64,000 nucleotides of DNA from Galerina marginata (taxonomy: Eukaryota > Basidiomycota > Agaricomycetes > Agaricales > Galerinaceae): NCBI GenBank assembly GCA_023014335.1, contig JAECYW010000001.1:3472001-3536000 (forward strand), in the 5' to 3' direction. The notes below the pieces were generated by a model. That model did not search any database, was not told the origin of the DNA, and was given only the letters and a program-made list of their open reading frames with translations. Within the stretch, counting starts at the first letter, position 1. Every line of letters begins with the position of its first letter. The translations under genes were made by a program, and so were the position numbers. Shown here piece by piece: positions 1 to 13,219 of this stretch.

Positions 1-36
1 GCATACCTAGACTGGCTCCCATGTTGACTTATTCAG

Positions 37-1335
37 GGCCTGCTACCGCCAAATTTGCCGGTCAGAATGTGCATAAACGCTTGATATCCGAGCAAAGCTA
101 CGCGGACAAGAACTATGAGGCTGCTCTTAAGAGGGCATTCTTGGGCACAGATGAAGACCTTTTAGCCAGTGAGTATTTGCATTGACGAATTTCATTACTT
201 TGTACTCAGTCAAATTCCACAGTTCCGGTAAATCCGAAGACTAATATAAGGGACGGTTCAGGTTGCACTGCCATCGCAGCCTTAGTCACTCCCGATAATA
301 AGATATACGTCGTACGTCTCCCATTCACCTGTACGCCACTCCGTGCTCACAACATGACAGGCGAATGCAGGTGATTCGCGATCCGTAATAGGGATTAAGG
401 GAGAGGTCAAGGACCTTAGTTTCGACCATAAGCCAACGAACTACAGTATGTCTTTCTTCTTCTACTCGCCGGTGCATTGTTGAACATGTTGCAGGTGAAA
501 GGACACGTATAAATGCGGCTGGTGGAAGGGTTCAGGGTGGCAGGGTGGATGGTCAGTAGTTCTTCTTATCGATATCTAACGTCTACTTATCTGAATTCAT
601 ATGTCAGGCAACCTTGCCCTATCACGAGCATTGGGAGATTTCGAGTACAAAAAGAACAAGTCATTGGGACCCGAGGCCCAAATGATCACAGCCAACCCTG
701 ATGTTAGAAGCCACCAGATAACAGAGGAGGATGAGTTCTTGGTCTTAGCTTGCGATGGTACGGCTCTCATTCAATCTCCGTATGAACATAAATTCAACTC
801 AATCGTGTTAGGTATTTGGGACTGTCTTACCTCACAACAGGTTATCGACTACATTCGTTACCACGTCTCAAAAGGCAAAGAGCTACCAGAAATCTGCGAA
901 ATGCTTTTTGAATACTGTCTCGCCCCGGACGTCGAAGGGAATCAGATTGGCTGTGACAATATGAGCATAATAATTGTGGCGATAACGCATGGACGCACGA
1001 AGAAGGAATGGTACAACTGGGTGACCAAACGAGTGAAGTCGGGTCATGGGTATAAAACACCCAGCAAATCTCCACAATTGTATTCCGAATCCAGATTGAG
1101 GATGTTCCGTCAGAAGAGAGAAGGGTTTGAAGCACGCGAGCGATTGCGTGCACCCAAACCGGAACCGGAGCCGCCTAAAGTTGGGGTCATAGGCGGAATG
1201 TTGACGAGCGCACGTAAAAAAATCGGCTCATGGTCAAATTCCTGGCGTACTTCGGTGGTCAGTGTCTTGTTTATTGCGCTCTTATCCTTAGCGTTCACGT
1301 TTGTCTATACCACATGGGCACGTCGTTATCTCTAG
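37..1335 (+). CDS. PP2C-type Ser/Thr phosphatase, 5' end outside window, C-terminal membrane anchor
   Basis: Metal-dependent PPM/PP2C phosphatase, removing phosphate from Ser/Thr. Exons by splice sites: 37-168, 210-311, 361-445, 495-551, 608-757, 812-1335. Joined, they give the family motifs in order: GSGCTA, ANAGDSR, SRALGDF, DGIWD and GCDNMS. The intron 758-811 falls inside DG|IWD. The N-terminal DGHGG motif is missing because the gene starts before the window. After the catalytic domain come about 100 residues of basic tail, then a hydrophobic stretch (VVSVLFIALLSLAFTFVY) and a short charged end, which suggests a tail anchor. Fungal Ptc2/Ptc3 enzymes normally end in an acidic soluble tail, so the membrane end is notable. 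Identity is certain at family level; the exact orthologue is not. Confidence 0.9.
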
Positions 1336-1824
1336 GTACCGTATATAGTTAGAATAGTTAGAACGAAACAGAGACGAAGCCTTTGCTCGTTTGTGAGGAC
1401 CCCATTCAATTTTGAGTAACTGACATGGACATGCATATGGTTATTCAAGCTCAATTGGACATAAACCTACAGCACGTTGTCGATGCTTCAAGTTCTCCGG
1501 AACGGGATTGTGAGCTGAGGTTGGGTCAGTATTGTGTCCCGGGCTTCAAGTAATGCTTGGTTGAATTGAAAGCAGGGAACACGAGACAGTAGGAAAAAAT
1601 AGGAAAAAATCAAAAACAATACGCCAAAGGTAAGGTTCACCTTTGCATTGAATCCATAAGTACTCAACGGCATGGCTTCCTTCTCAGCCATGCTGGGCGA
1701 AATTACGGTGTTGTGAAGGGGAAAAAAACAGAGCATTGTAAATCAGGTATTTCCCGATTTATATACCATAAACAACAGAACACTTCAAGTTGGTAAGAGA
1801 ACGTCGATAATACCGTCATTCCCT

Positions 1825-3299
1825 TTAGCATCTCGTGTTGGCGTAGACTTGGGTCGTGAAGCACTAGAAGATTTTCAATACAAATTCTGAACAAGCATGT
1901 ATCAAGACCACTGGCTTACATTGTAGTTATCAGCGTTAATGGCCTTATTAGCATTCGAGAGCCCTTGGTCCGCAGAGCATCCGTACGTCACATCGTCAGT
2001 GCCGCCAACGGCGTGAGTAAGCTGAATATAAACAATTCTTAATGACGACCAAAGAATGGGAGAAAATATATCATATTCACCTCGTGGAGAGTCGTTCCGC
2101 CTCGTACGTTCCGTGAAGCAACGGAAGTGCCTGAGCAGAGACGGGAGGTCGCAACTTCATTGAAGAAGATGCTGCAGAAGTAGACCTAATGTAATGTGTA
2201 TCAGCTGCGATCCATAGAGTTTGATATCAGGATCAATATCCGTACGTTCGTGGTCGATGTAGCAGTGTAGGCGATAACGCCGCTGCTGCAAGCACCCAGA
2301 GAGTCGACGCAGCTCAGGCTAAGAGTCGTCTGTAAGCACGAGAAAATGGACAGCTTAGGATTTTGGAATAACCTACGTTCGTGAAGAAGAATTTTCGTTG
2401 GCAACGGCGTTCAAGATTGAAGTCACTCTGGAGGTAGCAGTGGTACCAAAATAAGCCTTGTAAAGAGCATCGCCCGATCCTCTGCTACTGATGTACGAAG
2501 AGCTGATCGAAGCCAAGCTCTTCGCTTCGGTGAAGCTATAAAAAAACTCGATATATACCAACAGAAAGATAGCTGATGACTTACCTAGCATCGATAAAAC
2601 TCTTCTTCGAAGCAGTGGTGCAAATATCCCTAGCGCGAGCATCTAGTTTCTTGAGCTCGCGTTTGTGAAGGCCGCCTTTGATTTCGACCTCAACAGAGTT
2701 GGTGGCAGCCTGGGCCTTGATAATGTTGGTTACAGTAGGAGCTCCTTCTGCTGCGTCGGCGAAGATGAAATTAGTGATAGGCTGGAATGTGTATTTTCCG
2801 ACGCCAGAAGATGCAAAATCGTATAGGGAGGCAACTAGGAGCAGCCAGTCAGTGTCTGAACGGTAAAGGCTTTCGGGGCGTGGGCCATCCTTACCTTCGT
2901 GAGAGACGGTTATGCTCTCGCCTGGAGCAATGGCGGCGAAAGCGCTTTCGTCGACCTCAGTCAAGGAAACCGAGAGCTTCAAAGTGTCAGAAACAATTTT
3001 ACGAAAGGCACAGATAAAAAGAGCACCTTTATTCCAGTGAAAGAAACGGGAGCATCATCCTTGGTGACCACAAAGGACTTGGTGGGCAGTTTCTCGTCGA
3101 GAACAGTGCCGTATTTGAGGATCTTGACGGCCTCTGCGCCTGTGTTGGTCACTGTGGCTGTAAGCTTAAGGTCGTCAAGAGAGTCGACGGAAGGTGCGGC
3201 CGCGACCAGTGAGACGACGATTCCTTCAGCCCGTTTGAGGGGCGTGGCAAATACGGAACCAAGCAGAGCAAAGAAGGCGAAGTAGGTCTTGTAGAGCAT
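1825..3299 (-). CDS. Secreted M35 metallopeptidase (deuterolysin / peptidyl-Lys endopeptidase type)
   Basis: Zinc endopeptidase of family M35 (aspzincin). Eight exons: 3299-3027, 2976-2895, 2834-2585, 2535-2377, 2318-2246, 2185-2081, 2021-1920, 1863-1825. They sum to 361 codons (360 aa), the usual length for mushroom peptidyl-Lys metallopeptidases. The chosen start gives a signal peptide (MLYKTYFAFFALLGSVFA). A pro-region with LPTKSFVV and PVSFTGIK follows. The zinc motif HE-LTH is split by the intron at 2022-2080 and is followed by GTDDVTYG, which supplies the third ligand Asp. The C-terminus is cysteine rich (SCVDSLGAC, FCSIFFNEV, YGCSAD, NCFTTQ, TRC). An upstream in-frame ATG-less extension exists, but the signal peptide fixes the start. 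The gene appears intact and encodes a secreted nutrient-type protease. Confidence 0.93.
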
Positions 3300-4680
3300 G
3301 ACTGATGGAAGTGACGAGGGGGGAAGGAACTCGGGGTTGAGCTGAAGGACGAACAGTCTCCGAAAGACTTTTAAAACCGCTGCACCAAGAAAAGAAGCGA
3401 TGAAAACATATGGCGATTTTCCAGCATTTTCCGCTATCCTCCAAAAGAAATGGAAGCCCATATCTAGAAGTCGAAAATCAGTATCGCATTAGCACATGGA
3501 GAGTATAATCTATCGGCTAGGTTTCGTCCATACGGGAAGGCTCAGTAATGCCAAGGTCAGGACTCGAGATAACTTTTAATGAACCCTAGCCATTGCCTAG
3601 CCAGTTCGAGTTGCCAACAGGTCGTCCGTTAGAGGAACTAGACGCGTTTTAACAGATTACAGGGAATGCTTCCCTAAGACAGAGAGTAACTTGCCGCACT
3701 CCATGGGTAAACCTTGAAGATAGCATTATCCGCGAACCTTTTCTTCACTCTTGGCTGCTGAGACGCGGGAAAGGGACTGACAAGGAGGTTTGGGGTCCAT
3801 ATGGGCTCAGATAGAGACTAATAAGCCTGTGTTTTGCCAGAAGGTTGTGAAGTGGAGCAGAAAACCAGTCGCCATGAGGAGGTTGTCCAGGTGCATTAAG
3901 TTCCCTTGTTTTTATTATCTTGGCAACAGATAACGCGGTCATGCCCTGATGCATAGACCAATGGAGAGTTTAGGACAGGTGTTTGTTCTTGGCGGCGTTG
4001 GGATCGTCGGGCTCGAAGTCCTTCTTCTATATGATCTTCTTAATGTAAAGGGTTGAACGTTGAACACAACAGCTCATCTGACGTAGGCCGCCATATGGAA
4101 TCGTTTATACGGTTCGAAGACGAGAATTCCAGACGTCGATGGCTAAAATAAAGCAAAAAACGAAAGAAAAAAAAAAGCAAGGAATGGCCATGACCAATTA
4201 TCCAAAAACTTCGAACGTCAATCCAAAAATTAAGCGACTCTCAGGCTGGACTGGTAAACAAACCCGGGTGCATTTTAGAACTCTTCCATTTCTGCGGCGA
4301 TGCCAGAGAAACATTCGGATGAAGCGAAGTCAAGACAAGCTAGAAGCGAAAGGCATTCGAAATTTGGAAAGAAAGACCGTCTGGCACATGTACAAGTCTA
4401 GCACTGGCAGCAGCAAAATAAAGAAGGAGTTGAAAAAGAGTCATCAGAGGCCAGTCCGTGGCCTTTTTGCCATGTGTCTTTTTATCAGATAAGATTACCC
4501 CATGAACCAAGCTTATTTCTTACCGTGGTCCTTTGAACATTCTCAACGTCTGAAATCCAACCTGGGACCAACTTGAACGCCTTCTCTACGCTACGAGGTC
4601 AATGCATACGATTCAGCGACTAGGAACCTCCGGCGAAACGAAGGCAGATTGAACAAAACGAAGGACGAAATTCGTGGACC
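3300..4680. other. Intergenic region, no supported gene
   Basis: 1.4 kb between the divergent metallopeptidase and methionine aminopeptidase genes. A Lys-rich frame at 4139-4492 has no recognisable domain and no splice support, so I do not call it. Nothing else stands out. Confidence 0.5.
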
Positions 4681-6089
4681 ATGCTTCGCCTGATCCGCCA
4701 GCCATTGGGGCTGGCATTTCGAACCGTCACAAGCAGACATCCAAGATATAGCGGTTATTCGACGAGGAAGCTCAGCACGGAGCAAGAAGAGTGCGAAGAT
4801 TTTGGCACCTACAGTGTTATTCTTCCAGAAGAGCCATTTGTCTTCGGCGTTTCGCATATTCAGCCTCGACATGTCCCAGAACACATAGTCAAGCCTTCTT
4901 ATGCTCTTAATCTTGACGGCGGTATACCGGAAGAGAAATCAGAGAGAAATTCAGGGAAGATAAAACTGGGTGGATTGGCAGAATCGAGGATACGCGAGGC
5001 TGCTGCGTTGGCCAAGGTGGTCAGGGAATTTGCTGGCTCGCAGGTCAAGGTGAGTCGTAAATACGTCGTCTTTTTATAACTGATTCTCATGCTTCGTTTT
5101 CTAGGTCGGTGTTACTACAGACGCTATAGACGCTGCCGTCCACGACTTTATTGTGTCGCACTCTGCATACCCATCGCCATTGAACTACCATGGGTTCCCT
5201 CGTTCTTGCTGCACAAGGTTGGGGTTCCATTCAAATACAAAACCTTTCCTTCGAATTTAAATAATCCTGCTATTAGCGTCAACAATGTAATTGTTCATGG
5301 CATACCAGACGAGTTTGTCCATTTTCCCAGCTTTATTTCGGTCGAGAGAAATAACTGTCTCTCTAGTCGTCCTCTGGAGAACGGAGATATTGTCAACATA
5401 GACGTCACCCTATACCTCAATGGATACCACGGAGATACATCACAGACGTTCCTCGTGGGTGAAGTCGTACGTCCCAATCTTAGTTCCTTTGCACACCGAT
5501 TGAAACCCTGGCACTGCAGGACGATCAAGGCAAGGAACTGGTAGAAGTGACAAATGCCGCTTTGGAGCGAGGTATCGCAGTCTGTGGACCAGGAAGACAT
5601 TTTAAAGGAATTGGGAGGGCGATACACGACTTCTTGTTGAACAAGAACTACTCTGTCTCTTCACAACTCACAGGGCATGGGATTGGAAAAGTGTTTCACA
5701 GCGCTCCATGGATTCTTCATCACCGTACGTCCCTCGTCCCAGGCTCTTCGTGTTTTTGGCGAGGAGAACTCATTTACCCTTTCTTAGTCAACGATGAACC
5801 AGGAGTGATGGAGCCAGGACACTGTTTCACAATTGAGGTTAGCTGCGCAATTTTTCTCCAACGTATGCTTTTGGGATTGATCGGACCACGTAGCCTCCTA
5901 TTATCCAGGGCAACAATCCACGAGGTTGGGTATTCCCAGATGGATGGACGGTATCAACGGAGGTAAGTCTACAAACCATGTCCCAAAGACCTGTGCTCAT
6001 CACTTGATCTGCAGAATTGTGCTCGCAGTGCACAGGCCGAACATATGGTGCTCATCACAGAAACCGGAGCTGAAGTCCTCACTCGGTGA
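4681..6089 (+). CDS. Methionine aminopeptidase type I, probably mitochondrial
   Basis: Removes the initiator Met from new proteins. Exons 4681-5049, 5105-5217, 5277-5312, 5367-5466, 5520-5724, 5788-5837, 5894-5962, 6015-6089 join in frame to 338 aa. The first ~50 residues are rich in Arg and Ser with no acids, fitting a mitochondrial presequence (MAP1D-type). No N-terminal zinc finger of cytosolic Map1 is present. Metal ligands are visible: Asp185 and Asp196 (NIDVTLY, HGDTSQ, 11 apart as in the family), His259 (TGHGIG), Glu291 (CFTIE) and Glu330 (LITETG). The substrate-site stretches [17 protein letters not shown] and GRHFKGIG are also present. The 36-nt exon 3 carries the VHGIP motif. It converges with the Nup192 gene, with 185 bp between stop codons. 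Confidence 0.95.
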
Positions 6090-6274
6090 TGTTGACCAGA
6101 GGAGATGAATTTCAGAGATGATGTGGATGCTATATTATACACATTTAAGATTGAAACTACTTTTTAGCGGAGGTTACAACATCTACTTCCATACGTAGGT
6201 ATCAACCGACAGAGCAAGGAAAAAAGCAAGACAGAACAGCAAGTGAAAAGAGAATGGAATGAAAGATGGGCTGG

Positions 6275-9200
6275 TCATGACGAACTACCTATACGCCCAT
6301 GAAGAAAAGTCAGAAGGATCTGAGTGATGTCTACTGAAGGTTTGCCAACAACGGTGTCACTAGCAGTGAAAATTGGCTTGGATTTCGTCAACAGAGACTG
6401 CAAATCGCCCGCCATCTCGCCCGTCATCCCCCTTCGCAAACGTTCCGCCATCGTTATCGATGTCGACCTAGTCTGTCGCCTGTCCTTCGTGTTATCAGGG
6501 CGTGACGCGTCCATGGCTTGTGGGTCGTCGGCATCCGCATCGACAGGCGCGCTATCAAAGTCTGGCTTCGAAAGCCACATGGCCAGTTGTGTGACCGAGT
6601 ACAGGAGGATCACTTCGAGATTCCGTCGTGCGATTACTACACCCTCCTTGACTCCAAGTGCTGTGGTATATGAACCTGAGAGCGCAGAGCGGTCGGTTAT
6701 TTTTTGACCTGGGGGTCGTTGGACGAGGTTGCGGAGGACGTCGAGGGTACGGTTTCCTAATTCGAGTAGCGTGCCCAGTGAAGCAGGTTCACCCAAAACG
6801 ACTTTCGAATGCTAAAGCAGTATCATAAGTGTCGGTTCCAACTGCTCATACAATTGTAAGACTTACTGGGACAATCAAAGCCTCGCTGGTAGGCCAATCT
6901 TCAACCTCACGGAAAAGCACAGATTCGGCGCGGCTGATGGTGACCAACGTCCCGACTAGGCTGGCAGATATCTGGAAGAGGCGGTGGATCAAGTGCATCA
7001 CAAACGGCCGCTTTGTCGGCTCTAGTACAGCCTGCGCCTTCTCGAACCTGACCCTCTCGTCATGTGTCACAGGTTCATACAAGCTTGCAAGGTGATTGGG
7101 GTGTGTGATGGCGTAGTTGACCTGCTGGAGGAGGTGTAAAGCACGATTGGTAAACCCGCGAAGGACCTTGTCGACAACTGGGTTGGACTTGGCTGCAGCA
7201 GGAACACTCGCTGCGATGGCATAGAAAAGATTGATGACCTGGTCGATTTCTTCGAGCAAGGGCAGCGTAATAGGATCTCCGATCGTCCACGAAAGGGCTT
7301 TTGAAATCTGATCTCCGTAGAGCTGTACTAATCCACAAGCATCAGCATCAAAGTAGTGGTTCTGTCGGCCGAGCGCAGTTATAACCATTGCGACAATCGA
7401 GATCATCGAGCAATAGGCAACATGGGCGGGACTGCGCTGACCTGGCAGCTCGGGTAGGACGACATCGATCATCCCTGAGCTGATCGCGGAGCTGATGAAG
7501 TTATTGCTGTACGCCGACAAAACGCCCTCACTTGCGAATCGTTCTGCGGCTGCTGAGTGGGTGGCTAGGGCCATGTGGAAAAGGAGGATGTGTGGAGCGT
7601 AAAGTGGTTGTTTGCGCGAAAGGAGGAGAGGAAGGTCTGATAATCCCACAAGGTCGATGTGGACATAAAGCTCAAGGCTGGCTTTGATAACGTCGGTCTC
7701 TTGACATCTTGAAAGCCAGTAAACTGATGACGCATCGATATCGGGACGAATGCACTGTTCAAACACGGCCACCAGAAGTTCCATATCTCGATCAAGGTCG
7801 ACATCTGTTCTGCTACGTGCGGACACGAAAACAACTGTGAGAGCATCAATGACAAAGGCCAGTGTAGGTTCCACTGTTAAGGCAATGTCGAGGCGCTGTT
7901 GGGCATTCAAGGTTTTCGGACGAAGTAATAAACTCCGAGCTTGTTTGCAACAGAAGAAGATAATCTGCAGGAGAACTCGGTGGAATGGAGCGGGTAAATT
8001 CGAAAGGAAAGACCTCGGTGGAGACTGTGCTTCGTTCAGAATTATGTTGCGCAGGTTCCGGACGAGCTCCATGAACGACTCGATTTCACCCTTCTTGTCC
8101 GTTGACGAGAACCACGCCACTTCCAGTAGGGCCAAAACGAGAGAAAGCCGTTGTCCATGAATCGACGCCATCATATCACCTTGCCTCTTTTCCGCAGCAA
8201 TGTCGAAAGATATCGTTGCAGCGATAGCTAATAAAGTCGGCCTAGCAGCGGCGTCGGTTCTGAGGTAGGGTATCACCTGTCTGAGCAACAGGACCCATGA
8301 ATCCAACATGGCCGATTCGGAATGTACGAGAGACAGGTTGAGGTTAATGGACAACAGTAGGTTCTCCACCTCTTCCGCAGGTTCGTCCATGCCATCGTTC
8401 GTCGGCGGGTATGGCTGAAGCCGAGCTCGGAGGAGAGACATCGAAAACGCGAAACTGTCCCCATAATCGCGCTCCGACACCGGTTCCTGCACCTCCAACT
8501 GCTGCAACGACAAGCCCTTGAAATACTGCTCAAGGAGGTCCGTCACCCTGTCGTGCATCTCAGGGGCGTAAGAGCTCGGTGCAGCCTCCGCCAGGAGGTC
8601 GGTCAACTGATCTTGGTTCTTCAGGTAAGGCTCGAGCTTGAGATAGCTCTCTGGTTTCTTGAGCGGAACCTCGGAGCCGTGCAGCTGGAGGTGCAGACCG
8701 ATATCGCGAGTGATGATGTGGATGGCATGAGACTTGACGAGGGTGCGATATGAGTGCATCTGAATTGCGTCGTGCAGATTGGACCGCCGGATGCCTTCGA
8801 CGAACACAACCTCGGACGTCTCGTACGTCGGGACTGGCCCGACCTCCTCACATGCTAAGGAAACGATCCGTTCCCAGAACTCTTTATCCTTCCGCAGAGG
8901 ATCAACCACGGCTTTGTGCTCAAGCGCATGCTGCCAGACGGTGTCCAAAAACCGGACGACGCAGGAAAGCAAAAGCGGGTTGGACTCCCAAAGCTCCTTC
9001 CACGTCACCAGGATCGCCCGGGCAGCATCGAGAGCACTAGACGGGGGTTTCGGCAGCCCATCCTCCTTCTCCTTCTCCTCCTTGTCCTTGACCTCTTTGG
9101 ATTCACCAGGTGCACGCGTCTTCCCCGTCACAAAGAGAGTGGCCAACGCAGGTTCTTTATCCACAGCCAGTGAAATGAAGTTCCAGATGGCTTTACGCAG

Positions 9201-12200
9201 GGCAAGCTCTTCATAAGGGTGTTGGATGACGTGTACCAGAGACGCAACAGTCGCCTCGGGGTTGGAAAGATGGCCGATGATGGTAGGTGGCGATGGCTGA
9301 GAGCTCGAAAGAGACGTGATAAGCGCACAGAGTACTCTTACTGCTTCTATAGGCACCAACGGACCAACATCCCTGTCCTTGATATAACTTGCCAAAACGT
9401 CGATAGGGTCACTCTTCGTATGCGTTTTATCATGCGACGGCGTTCCTCCAGCAGCTCGGGCGCACAAAGCTTGCTCCAGCAGGCACGGTCGAGATGCTAC
9501 ATTTGAGTTGATTTTGTGGGTCAAGACCAATCGACATAAACGCAGACTCGCTTGGAGAAGGAAGATGAGGCGCCTCACGTCGCCATGTCGTCTAGAATTG
9601 TACAACATGCGGAGAACCTGCCCGCCAGAGGCGATGGAAGAGACCAAGGGGTTGATAGTCGACGTTGTTGCCTTGTACAGCAGGACATCAGCAATGGTCT
9701 GGCTCAGAACCGAAAACGGCCGGTCTGCGAGCGTCGGCGGGGAATTCTCCAATACCTGTATATAGAGCGACACGACCCGATGGCCGATCTCGAATCTATC
9801 ACCCAGCTGAGCGTACTTCCAGCTCATATGTTCCACCCAGATCTCCGTATGCACAAAGCGGGCAGCGCGAAGCAGGACTTCCTCCTTCACCTGTTGCAGT
9901 TTAGCGTTCTCCGGAAGAATCGACAGTACGGCTTCTTTGAAGAGCTGTTCGACGAGGTGGAGGAGCGCCAGTGTCATCGTGTAGTGCCCTGTCGCTCTTT
10001 CCGCTGCCAATCCAACGGAAGCGAACCCGGGTGTTCGGTCAGAGCCAAAGAGGGTGGTGGTGGAACGGATGTACAACCAGACGCGAGGGGAGTAGTCGGG
10101 TATGGCGAGGAGAGCAGAAAGCACGCTCATAGCGGAGGTGATAAGTTTAGTAGGCGACGCCCCTCTCGCCCGACCATTAGACCTCGACAAGGCCTCTTCC
10201 AAAATCATAGTCGTCAACTGGACCAACCCAGGCGGCTCCGTCTCCGTCATCGTATGACAAACCACCGGATCTCCTTCATCCAACGAAAGCATGAGCAAAC
10301 CAGCCTGCGCCGGGTTGTCCTGTATAACGCTCCGCACGATATCCAGCGCATCAGTAACAGCCCCCTCGTCGCCCTCCGGGTCCAGCTCCATCCCGATATC
10401 CTCAATCCGCAACGCCTTCATCTGCGCGCCCCCACGGCGCGCGAAGGACACGTCCTGGTAATTCCCGCCTGACCCAAAGTCCATCCGGCGGCGGTTGACG
10501 TAGTCCGTCAGCACCTCCAAGAGGACCTTCCACCCCGAATGCTCGTGCTGCCAGCACACCACCACGTGCTCGCCCCCATCGCCGCTCAGCAGGCGCCCGG
10601 TCGAGCGCGCAGGGAGCAAAGAGCCGCCTGGGAGCCGGAGGGGGCGGAGGTTGACGTAGGTCAGCCCCGGGCTCGCGTTGCTCGATCCGTAGCGCTCTGT
10701 TTGGCGCTCATATAGTGCATGGGCGCCTGTGCAGGCGTTTATGGGTATGACTTGCGAGTAGGTGGATAGCTTGGACATGTAGTGGTACACGAAGCGATCG
10801 CAGAGTGCCCGGTCTCCTTGGATGGGCTCCTCCTGTGTGGCGTCTGCGGTGTATAGAGGGTCCGTGTCAAGGAACCCGGCGCCTGTCATTGCTCGTAGGA
10901 GGCGGAGGAGGGGCCGGACTTGGATGGGGAATCGCGATCTCGCGACGTCGAAGATGGCGCGGCGCGCGATGCCGTGGTTCCAGTCTGATTGCCAGAACTG
11001 GGCGCAGATGCCGGCTACGGAGAGGGTCTCGCTCCGGCCAAAGAGGGCGATCCATACTTCGACGAGGGCATCGAAATCGGGCACCAGTTCTACTGGGACG
11101 AGCTCGACGAGGGCGATGACAAGGCCTGTTGGGGAGGGTGAGGAAGACTGGACATATTATTTAAAGAGGACGATCAACCTTTGAGAACGGAACGATACGC
11201 GATTGCGTTGGGGTCTGTTATTGAGGACCCCGTTTTCCATGCTATTGCTGTCACGAACAGAGGCGAATTTGTTAGGAGGTTTTGAATGAGCGTGAACAGC
11301 CCGACTTCAGGGTCAAGACACGCCTTTGCCATCTGGACATGCGCAGGTTCTCGCTCCTTTGAATAGGACCTTCCAGCAGGTGGATTGATGTATTCCAAAA
11401 CGGCTTGGTACGACGCAGGAACATCGGCTGTGTCCGCCGCCTTTGCATGCAAGCGCGACAAAACGTACGTCCAGGCCAAATACGTACACGCGTACTGGCT
11501 GTCCGCATGCGAGCTGACGATGTCGTGCAGCCGCCTCAAACTGTCCGGAGATGAATAATACACGTCCCTGCGGGAAGGAGAATCTGAGAGCTCAATTGTG
11601 TCAGGCTCGCCAATGGTTTCAATTTCCAGCACCTCGACAGTGATCAGGATCCAAATCGCCGCGCAATCTTGCTGAAGCTGGCTGCTCTCTTCGTCAAGCA
11701 GCAGGGTGTTGTTGGCCTGCGCCGAGCCAAGATTGGTGCCGTAGACTGCTTCGAAAATAGCCACCACCAATGGCCCACTGCATGAAACATAACCCCACAT
11801 CGTCCAAAAGAGGACTTCCAGCAGAACCAGCTGTTCCCTAAGGTTCTGCTTAGCCCACGCAGTTGCTCCCTTCGGATCTTCGTTAAGTTTTTCAGGAAGC
11901 CGGGCCTTGGTTTTCGACAGGTACTCCGCTATGATCGACTGAGCGAATTTCGGACCGTCCGGGATGATCTGAGGCAGGAAATCCACTGCAACTGCATACA
12001 GTGGGTCCTCAGCATTCTCTTTCGCTCGGAAGAGGGGGATGAGGGCGCGTAATGTGTGCAGTCGTTCCGATAGGTAGAAGGGGCTGATTGCCTCTACGAG
12101 CTCAGCGGCCATGACGGATGAGGAGGCAGAGTCGGAGATCGGTGGCATGCCGGTGTTGTACAGGAATGACCGGAGCATGATGAGAGCTTGAATTTCGTCC

Positions 12201-12542
12201 ATCTGGAACTTGGAGCTGAGGGCGAAAATAAACTCTTTGTCCCCTTCATCGACCCGGAGGACGACACCATCCGGTAGCGTGACCGAACCGCTTTCAACAG
12301 CTTTCTTGGACGCGTCGGATGGCTTTCCAAACGGGCTCGTCACGTTACTGAGCACCGTCTTGCGCGCATTGAGGTATTCCTGAACGTGCTCTGGGCGTAC
12401 TCCATCCTGGAGCCCAGACAGAATGGAATGGAGTTGAACATATGTTCTGGAGCGATTGCGGTACAGTCAATACATTTTTTGAAAGAAAGGTAAAAACTCA
12501 CACATCTATAAGGTCTGAGCGCGTCGAAGAGTCGCCCGACAT
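6275..12542 (-). CDS. NUP192: Inner-ring nucleoporin Nup192/Nup205
   Basis: Large alpha-helical scaffold of the nuclear pore inner ring, partner of Nup93/Nic96, Nup53 and Nup188 in characterised systems. Four exons: 12542-12502, 12446-11179, 11125-6867, 6811-6275. They total 2,035 codons, the expected size for fungal Nup192. The N-terminal segment has the family layout: YVQLHSILSGLQ, then LSNVTSPFGKP, then FALSSKFQMDEIQALIMLRS. The following segment LKGLVIALVELVP spans the second intron. The rest is helical-repeat sequence without Trp- or FG-rich parts. The C-terminal ~60 residues are charged and weakly conserved. The first exon is only 41 nt. I rely on N-terminal similarity, length and composition. 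No frameshift is seen over 6 kb, so the gene should be active. Confidence 0.88.
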
Positions 12543-13219
12543 GATGATTCGAGACTGACCTCGTCAGTAGAGACGACGACGTTCAGGACTGTTTGCCTTG
12601 ACGGGCAGAACCAAACAATATGTACCATAAGCCGCGGCCTTGGCCGAGAACCAAATATTTTGTAAGGGGGGTTGCTGCCAAATGTTCACACGAGTATCAT
12701 TGCCCTATGAGGTAATTTTAAAAATTAGTGCACGTGGATTCGTCGTGGAATGACTTCCGGTGACAAGCACGCCGGCTTCCACTCTGGAGTCTCCAATGCT
12801 GTGCTGCAATTTCAGGCTGTGCGCGCTTGTTGATGCCAATTCCTCAGATCTCATTTTCTCTCGACAAAGAAAGCGAACTGCTGTATTATATACGATCGAT
12901 GCAGGGAGCGCCTATTAATCCATGCATACTTCATTTCCACACTGGCAGGTCGCCCTCTGTTTTACATAAAAGACTACAGCAGCTGGCCGCACAGAAGCGT
13001 CAGTGGATCACCTTCATTAGCAACCCTCTTTACACTGACATTTGTGGCAGTTATAGGTACATCTCGATGGTAGTCGGATATTATGCACCGCCCTACTTCT
13101 AGAAAATCGCTGTCGTAAAGACGCCGACGCCATAAAGCTTCAGGACAATAAAGAAAATAACAAAGGAGTCGTAAATCACCCTCCAACACACCCAGTCCTT
13201 GCCTTCTTCTTCAAACACC
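12543..13219. promoter_or_regulatory. Shared upstream region of NUP192 and the DUF4419 gene
   Basis: 677 bp between two divergently transcribed starts. It must contain both promoters. No clear ORF, repeat or distinctive regulatory motif is visible. Confidence 0.4.

Noticed and set aside
601..1335. PP2C gene starting at the ATG at 601
   Set aside because: That ATG is inside the intron 552-607; upstream exons carrying GSGCTA and ANAGDSR belong to the same gene.
4139..4492. 117-codon Lys-rich frame
   Set aside because: Low-complexity basic composition, no domain, no splice context; likely chance within an A-rich upstream region.
9552..10472. 306-codon plus-strand frame
   Set aside because: Lies entirely antisense to the long Nup192 exon; composition mirrors the Nup192 codons.
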